DNA from: Rachicladosporium sp. CCFEE 5018
Taxonomy: Eukaryota > Ascomycota > Dothideomycetes > Cladosporiales > Cladosporiaceae
Reading direction: 5' to 3'
DNA: 64,000 nucleotides
Assembly (NCBI GenBank): GCA_002077045.2
Contig: KZ111141.1
Location: 1,053,318 to 1,117,317 of the forward strand
Shown: one piece after another, positions 58,124-64,000 of the stretch
How positions within the stretch are numbered: position 1 is the first letter of the stretch
How the letters are laid out: every line of letters starts with the position of its first letter
Translations under genes and position numbers: made by a program
Notes under the pieces: generated by a model
What the model saw: the letters and a program-made list of their open reading frames with translations, nothing else
The model's database searches: none
Told to the model about the DNA's origin: nothing

Positions 58124-59291
58124 ATGGCAGATCAAGCCCCTTCACGGACGGCTCGTCGGGACAAATTCAAGCGGATCAAGAAGGAGACTGCCAACGTTGC
58201 TCTCCTAGTCTGCTGCTCACCCGTAGTCCTTGTTCTCGGATGCGTCTATCTCACTGTGAACCTCATCTTTCCCCGTCGACATCGTCATGTTGGGAAAGAC
58301 CGCTGTGAGCCTCCCGTACGCCAGGTGCCACGCTTTCTTGGAGACGCGCGTGGAATTAGGCTCTCAGACGCAAGGTCACAGACACAATCACGACTTATTA
58401 AGACGATACCCCTGGACATACGCCTCTTGATCTGGGAACGCGTGCTCGGGGACGTATTACATATCGAGCCCGGTGATGGCACGCTACGATGGGCTCGGTG
58501 TCGGGACGCTGATGCAAGGACTAAATTGGGTGTCGAGCACAATTGTTGGTTCGACACTTGGACGAAGGCTGGAGTCGAAGATCAAAAGTTCAATTGGGCG
58601 GCGCGAACCAAGCAATCTTGGGAGAGTGACGATTGGCACAGAGTACGGTGGCGCTTGATTCCGCTTCTGTTCACCTGCAAAATGGTGTGAGTAGTGATCC
58701 CAACGCCGTAACGCAACGTATGCTCATGAACGTGTCTACAGCTACGACGAAGCGATCGGCCAATTATACAGCTGCAACATTTTCAGCATGCGACGCATCG
58801 ACACGGTCTTACGCCTTCCCATGGTCATGTTGCCCAATCGCTTCCAGCAGATTCGACGCATCAACTTCAGCACGGCGCTCAAGGACTCGGTGCGTGTCGC
58901 AAAGGCTAGCGAAGCAGATCGAGCCGGTATGGAGCGATTGGTTGCTACCAGCAGATACCACCGATATCCAGAGCCCGAGATCATGTGGATCACGATGTGT
59001 GAGATCCTGGCGTGCTTGAAGAACCTTCAGGACCTGCAGATAGACATCGCTTTCTACAGTTCAGAGCCAGGGCATCTTGGAGAGTTCGCGGAGACTGTCC
59101 ACGTGAACACGTTGCTTGGAGTACTGGACCCGCTCAAGTTGGCCAAGGCTAAGCGGTACGAGGTGAAGATCACATCAGTAGTGTCCGACGAGTTGAGACG
59201 TCAATTGGGACCCACGCCTTTCGAGCTACGTGAGCATGAGATTGAGGGCTCACGAGAGCGGTGCCTCAACTGTGAGTTGCACGTGCATTAG
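58124..59291 (+). CDS. DUF7730-type protein B (copy 2, shorter C-terminus)
   Basis: Exons 58124-58686 and 58742-59291 with a 55-bp intron (GTGAGT...TACAG); 370 residues. It is nearly identical to copy 1: basic N-terminus, one membrane helix (about 22-48), TIPLDIRLLIWERVLGDVLH and the conserved junction CKMVYDEA. A CAC codon of copy 1 is TAG here, ending the protein 13 residues earlier, right after ELHVH. The lost tail is outside the recognisable domain, so the protein may still function. Its N-terminal leader matches that of copy 1. Confidence 0.78.
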
Positions 59292-59520
59292 AGGCTTGAC
59301 ATGGCTGTGCATAGTAGATATGTGAGTTAGGCGAAACTCTCATAACCTCGCTGGGGTCAGGTAATGTGTAGTCATTAGCAGAACGAATCCCACCGCCTGT
59401 ATTTGTAACCGGTTGGAATCTCCCAGACGCCTGAATCGTTTCGTCAATTATGCACTCTCGTGGGTTAGTCTTCATGTAAGACGCGCAACTCACCAACTCC
59501 ATCATGTCCATTCATGTGCG

Positions 59521-59871
59521 TTACGTGTGAGCCGTCGCCTGTCCCTCCGACTCTCTTGACTGATACGCTTGCGGCTGCGACCTTGCTTCGTACACAGGTG
59601 GCGGTGCTCCCATATCATGTCCCATTTCATACTGTTCCGGCACTGCCTCGCCACGCTCTATCGCCTTTGCCCTCGTGAACCTCTCGATAGTCTCGCGATT
59701 CTTCCGCCTCTGCTCTTCGCGATCCTCTCCACGGACTGCGTCGACTTCGCGAGTGTCGCTGTTCACGCCGCGCTGCCAGGCGTGTGGGAACCAGAACCAG
59801 GTGAAGACGAAGCCGATGACGACAATGCCAGCAAGGACGCCGACGGGCACGGCCCAGGATGAGGCGCCCAT
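59521..59871 (-). CDS. Small single-pass membrane protein (copy 2)
   Basis: A 116-residue counterpart of 11440-11790, with Val-to-Ile in the membrane helix and Ala-to-Pro before PPVYE the only residue changes noticed. The N-terminal helix is about residues 6-28, followed by a charged Arg/Glu-rich middle and a polar tail. An in-frame ATG 16 codons upstream exists only in this copy, so the shared internal ATG is preferred. Family not recognised. Confidence 0.7.
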   Translation of the reverse strand: MGASSWAVPVGVLAGIVVIGFVFTWFWFPHAWQRGVNSDTREVDAVRGEDREEQRRKNRETIERFTRAKAIERGEAVPEQYEMGHDMGAPPPVYEARSQPQAYQSRESEGQATAHT

Positions 59872-60468
59872 GGTGAAGGGTGATTGGAGTTCAGTTGTGG
59901 ACGTATATGTTCTTCTCAATGTTTGCGTACTGATGTTGTAGTCGGCACTGATTGAAGATGCACAGCAGGTCCGAGGTGGCAGTATTGACGTCTTCTCAGG
60001 TGATGATGTAGCGCATTGAATGTGAAGGTGCTCGGGGGAAGAGTATCACGAGAAGGGGAACACGGGAATGTTACCACTTACAGTCACATCGCGGCTGATG
60101 ATGTAGTGCAGCAGCGAGTGCGAGGCAAGGCGCGCAAGAATGATCGAGGGCGTGCCGACTTCCGCGTAGAGCGGATCCTCGGAATCATTACCCCGAGTCT
60201 TTGAAAGAGCTTATTTGCGGGGGAAAGAGACGCTAAGCAATACCAAGCCTTTTGCCAGACCAGCGTGAATCGCAGAAACCTTCGATTAGCATCACCTTTG
60301 GACTCAAGAAAAGCCGGCCATTCACGTGGCCGTCGCGTGTGTCGACCCATTGTAAAAAGTAGAGTAGACTCGAAGTCTATAAGCAACATTGTGTTGTCAC
60401 TATGTTCTCCGCTGTTATTTTCCATCCGTACATCTATCCCAGTTCGATATGACGAACGTCTCTGAACC
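59872..60468. other. Intergenic, no gene seen
   Basis: Counterpart of 11791-12386 with few differences until about 60350. Presumed promoter and UTR. Confidence 0.6.
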
Positions 60469-61710
60469 TCACCGTTTCCGCGCAACCTCTTTGCCATACA
60501 CCGCATTGAGACACCACGTCATGACCAGCATGACCTTCGTCCGCCATCCACGAGCCCACTGCAGATTCTTCCGCCTCCAAGCGAACCAAGCAGAAGCCCC
60601 AGTCCAATCCTCTCGACCCGCAATGACTCCATCCTGATCACCAATGTACGCGATCATGGCTTGTTGCTTGTACTGAAAGGGCAGACGCTGTTCTGTGTTT
60701 AGCATCTTGGCCACATGCTCTCCCTTCTGGGTTGCGACTTCGGCTGTGGTTGGCAATGATCCGTCCTTGACATCAGCTGCGTCGCCGATGGCAAAGACAT
60801 GGTCTATCGGTGAGCCATGCGTGTCCAGTGGACGAAGGCAGTCATCGGTCAGTAGCCTTGGCAGTCCCTCCGCCTTCGAGAGCTCGAGCGAGTCTACGAG
60901 GGCACACTGCTTGTTGCCTGTCGCCCAGACGACCATGCCGCAAGGTATCTCGCCATCTTCCTTAGTGTGCATGCTACTGCGGCCGACGTTCTCGATATGT
61001 GAGCCAGTCTTGATGGCGACTTCGCGATGCTTGAAACTGGCCATTGCATGCTCCTTTAACTTCTCGTCGAAGGGTGAGAGAATTCCTGGCGCAACGTCGT
61101 GGATCGCTACTGTGGCGTACTTTGCAACTTCCGGGTACATGTAGGTCAAGTCATCTTTTAACAGATCGTACAGCTCGGCGGCAAGCTCGACGCCCGTGGG
61201 ACCGCCACCGACTATGACAAAATGCAGTAGCCCTTTGCATTCCTCGACGGAGACATTGGGTAGCGAAGCAGCCTCAAATTGGTCGAAGATCTTGGCACGG
61301 ATTGCCGCAGCGTCCCTAACGTTCTGGACGAAGAACGCATGTTCTGGCGCACCGGGCGTGTTAAAGGTGTTCGCGACACAGCCAGGCGCGAGGACGAGAT
61401 AATCGTATGCGATCTCGAATCCAGCTTTACTGCCTCCATCGCAGCTAGACTCGCAGTGACACATCCGACCGTCAAGATCGATGCGTTCCACAGAGGCTTT
61501 GCGGTATCGGACCTTGCTCTGTTTTCGGCGAATAGGCTCTTCGGCCAGTGCAAGACTGAAATGACCGCAGGCTGCACCTGCTAAGAGAGGCGTGATAGGC
61601 GTGTTGGGCTCCGGTGAGATGACGGTAACGTCGTACTTCGTGGCGTCGATGCTGCGAGCGACTGTGTAGCCTGCCCATCCTGATCCGATGATGACAACAG
61701 TTGGCGCCAT
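60469..61710 (-). CDS. Type II NADH dehydrogenase / AIF-like flavoprotein (copy 2)
   Basis: 413 residues, full-length and without defects. It has both dinucleotide motifs (GSGWAGYTVA near the N-terminus, VGGGPTGVELAAEL mid-protein), IGDAAD, and the C-terminal AYIGDQDGV region of rotenone-insensitive NADH:quinone oxidoreductases. The 3' part of the gene is about 99% identical to copy 1. From 60974 to 61347 identity falls to about 85%, with most changes silent, and a smaller patch lies near 61557-61627. The conserved protein under diverged DNA implies that selection acted on both source sequences. Confidence 0.85.
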   Translation of the reverse strand: MAPTVVIIGSGWAGYTVARSIDATKYDVTVISPEPNTPITPLLAGAACGHFSLALAEEPIRRKQSKVRYRKASVERIDLDGRMCHCESSCDGGSKAGFEIAYDYLVLAPGCVANTFNTPGAPEHAFFVQNVRDAAAIRAKIFDQFEAASLPNVSVEECKGLLHFVIVGGGPTGVELAAELYDLLKDDLTYMYPEVAKYATVAIHDVAPGILSPFDEKLKEHAMASFKHREVAIKTGSHIENVGRSSMHTKEDGEIPCGMVVWATGNKQCALVDSLELSKAEGLPRLLTDDCLRPLDTHGSPIDHVFAIGDAADVKDGSLPTTAEVATQKGEHVAKMLNTEQRLPFQYKQQAMIAYIGDQDGVIAGREDWTGASAWFAWRRKNLQWARGWRTKVMLVMTWCLNAVYGKEVARKR

Positions 61711-62633
61711 GTTGTCCTGAGGAAGTGTGCCGGGCTTGAGGGATTAGATTTGCTAGACCCTGGTGGTGAAAATCGTTTGCAATGCCATCAAACGGTCGTT
61801 GGTATCTATCGTCAAACAATTATCCAACGCACTGCGTTTGATCTGCTTGTACAACAAAATCGCCACTTACTAGTTCATTCTGATAACGGCGAAAGTAGCG
61901 ACAGACCGCCTGCAGTCCATAGCGCGTCAATCACAAACAGCGCAGCGGGAGACGGGACAAGATTCGGCAGTTTGTTGATCCCAAGGTAGAGGCCACCGAT
62001 TTGCAAACGTAAGAGACTCGACCCGAGCTCATTGGTCAACTTCCCCAGCGCCCGTGTTGATGGCATTCTGACCAATACTGAAGAACCATCCCGTAAGTCT
62101 GGATCGATCTGTAAAGCCAGCGGAGATAGTTCGTGTCAAACGCTTCGCGCCGCTCAATGCAAGATAAGCGAAAACATTGACGAAAGTAGCACCGGAGTGA
62201 CAAAAGAAGCAGACCACTCGAGAAGTTCCTCGTGGTCGACACTGCTACCACAGACTACGCTGCAACAATGGCTCGCTGTTGATGCTAGCTAGCTAGCAGA
62301 CATGTAGCGGCCTCCGCTCTCACTGGAATCAAGGTATGCGTGGATTATTTCAGCGTTACACGTATCAGCATTGTCCTTCGCGGCGAATCGTTGCATGGTC
62401 TGCTTCTTTTGTCACTCCCGTGAGTTCGGACGCACCCAATCGGCCTGCCACAACACAGTAGTGAGAGAATACAACGTCGCTTTTGCTTTCGACAGTCACA
62501 TAGGGCAGCTAAACCGGAGCCCATCAACAATGCTTATAGAACGATTTGTCGCGACCGGCGCCATTGAGATCGGTCCAACATTCGAGGATTCCCTGACTGG
62601 ACCTGATCCTTCCCATCAGGGCAGTCTTCGACA
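61711..62633. other. Divergent intergenic region (copy 2)
   Basis: Counterpart of 13629-14595. It keeps the GCTA-unit palindrome (62284-62297) but has one GCGGCCTCC unit instead of two and lacks several short segments present at 14340-14420. No gene called. Confidence 0.55.
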
Positions 62634-64000
62634 ATGAAGCAGGCGGCGGAAGCCTGTCATAAATTGTCGACGTCAACGCCTCAAGTGCGATCGAGGGCAA
62701 CCGCACTGCATCAAATGTGCCAAGAGGTCAGAAACATGTCTTGGCTACGGGCGCCTCTATCGGTGGGAAACAGGTATCGCAAGTCGAGGCAAGCTGGCGG
62801 GCGTCACGTTCGGGAAGCCCGTCACCAACACAGCGAAATCGACGACGATGCAAGCTATGCTGTCAGGGCAGTTGACAGACCCTTTGGTGCATGATTTGAC
62901 ACTGGAGGACAGGCAACACTTATCCTACTGTCAGTCTTTCTACCGATCAGCTTGACTTCGCCGTTGAGTACTGATCAGTAGGTACAATTGCTAGCAACGT
63001 CTGCAAGGACCTTGTCGTGTACGACAACCTCGACAACAATTCATTTCGAGACCTCATTCATTTGACATGGGATCATCCAGTCCTGCTACAAATCATGATT
63101 GCCAACTCAGCGATGCGCCTGTCGAACGTACTTTCAAGACCGTCGGGCCTTCATGCAACAACTCAAGTCAGCACTGAATCGCCGCCCCTGAACCGCCACA
63201 GCACTGTTCTTTGTTCTCGTAAGATGTCCCAGGCACTTAGAGCCAAACAGCGAGGACTGTGCCTACTGCAAGATGCGCTTGCAAATCGCGACAAAATCCC
63301 TCCCGACGTACTACTCACTGTGATTCTACTTTTTCTCGACTTTGAGCTTCTGTATTCAGGACGAGACGACTGGTCACACCATATCAGTGGTGCGAGAAAG
63401 CTTATCAAGGATTTGCTTGCGATGCATGGAGACACAGAAACGCCTATCAGTCCGCTGCGGAAGTTCCTCATTTCAAACTGTATGGTGTGCGTCAAAAGTT
63501 CCTTGAAGCATTGCATATCTAGGAACTCACTGACTAAATGCAGCTTCGACATACTTGGATCAACCCTCGCTTCAACAACCAGCTTCGAACACGCAAGACC
63601 TCTCAACGACACTGAGCTATCTCTGCTTCAAGATGCCGAAGGCAACCATTGCGCTTCCTTCCCCACGCTACTCCTTCAGGTGATGCAGCCTGCTGCACAG
63701 CTACGCAGAACTGCACTATCCCTAGAGACGGACAGCCTCTACCACTGCTCTGTGGAAAAGCAGATCCGACTTCTCCTGCGCACTGCACAGGCTTTCGACC
63801 CTCTAATCTGGGCCACCGACTTACGGTCTCACTCAACAGCGTCAGACATTTCGCACCGAATGCATGTCGCGTCAGCACATCGCGCAGCAGTTTGCATCTA
63901 CCTCTCACGCCTGCTCATAAGCTCCGATACAGGCGACCAGCCTTTTCATAGCCTCGAATCGCTGGTCTCGGATGCAATTTCTCACATGGCTCACATCCGC
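62634..64000 (+). pseudogene. Zn2Cys6 transcription factor (copy 2, frameshift in zinc cluster; 3' end off window)
   Basis: Counterpart of 14596-16246. One extra A at about 62661-62663 changes the start from ...EACHNCRRQR to ...EACHKLSTS and destroys the second cysteine and everything after it. The original frame continues intact downstream through both introns (62930-62981 and 63487-63543) to the window end. Without the insertion the protein would match copy 1. A start downstream of the shift would give a factor with no DNA-binding cluster. A sequencing or consensus error in the short A run is a real alternative. Confidence 0.75.

Larger units (their letters stand above)
48114..64000. repeat. 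Direct segmental duplication, copy 2
   Basis: Second copy of the block at 1-15961, separated from it by about 32 kb of sequence that includes a 100-N gap. Unlike copy 1, its left flank is visible: the NUP98-96 gene is complete and starts at 47021, beyond the part that can be compared with copy 1. Three accessory genes here carry disabling changes (MYND-1, MYND-2, Zn2Cys6 regulator), while NUP98-96, both DUF7730 genes, the small membrane protein and the NADH dehydrogenase remain open. Confidence 0.97.

Noticed and set aside
1..64000. tRNA, rRNA, transposon, LTR and CRISPR features
   Set aside because: I looked for cloverleaf-like segments, terminal repeats, transposase motifs and regularly spaced repeats on both strands and found none that I could support; a tRNA scan and repeat search would be needed to exclude them.

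Overview
This is a stretch of filamentous ascomycete nuclear genome. The evidence is short GT-AG introns of about 48-105 bp (one of 231 bp), a NUP98-NUP96 precursor, an AYG1-like pigment hydrolase, Zn2Cys6, MYND, DUF7730 and DUF7587 proteins, and a set of housekeeping genes in fungal form. A melanised dothideomycete (Teratosphaeriaceae-like black fungus) would fit, but that is inference. No bacterial, plasmid, phage or CRISPR features were seen.

Layout. (1) 1-16246, first copy of a duplicated block: 3'-most NUP98-96, DUF7730 protein A, two MYND-finger genes, DUF7730 protein B, a small membrane protein (-), a type II NADH dehydrogenase (-) and a Zn2Cys6 regulator. (2) 16678-45653, single copy in this window: MFS transporter (-), PUS1 (-), TFA1, VPS34 (-), CDC42, a large disordered protein, an Ecl1-type zinc protein, a NiCoT metal transporter (-), mitochondrial KAS CEM1 (-), PDS5, an epoxide hydrolase, a DUF7587 protein (-) and a CLC channel (-) that runs into a gap. 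(3) 45654-45753, exactly 100 N. (4) 45754-46579, an AYG1-like hydrolase lacking its 5' end. (5) 47021-64000, second copy of the duplicated block in the same order and orientation, with a complete NUP98-96 at its left end; the window ends inside the regulator.

The main result is the direct duplication: 1-15961 matches 48114-64000 with about 48.1 kb between copies. Divergence is a mosaic: most of the block differs by a few percent or less, but sharply bounded patches of roughly 15% lie in the NADH dehydrogenase and in DUF7730 protein A. The essential nucleoporin, both DUF7730 genes, the small membrane protein and the NADH dehydrogenase are open in both copies. The accessory genes are decaying: in copy 2 MYND-1 is frameshifted, MYND-2 has a nonsense codon and has lost its stop, and the regulator has a 1-bp insertion in its zinc cluster. 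In copy 1, MYND-1 has lost its intron acceptor AG. The block may be a real segmental duplication or two diverged haplotypes/homeologues laid end to end by the assembler; the 100-N gap between the copies makes this the first thing to settle.

Most multi-exon gene models below were assembled by reading splice junctions by eye and checking that the phase closes. Start codons and introns are therefore predictions.
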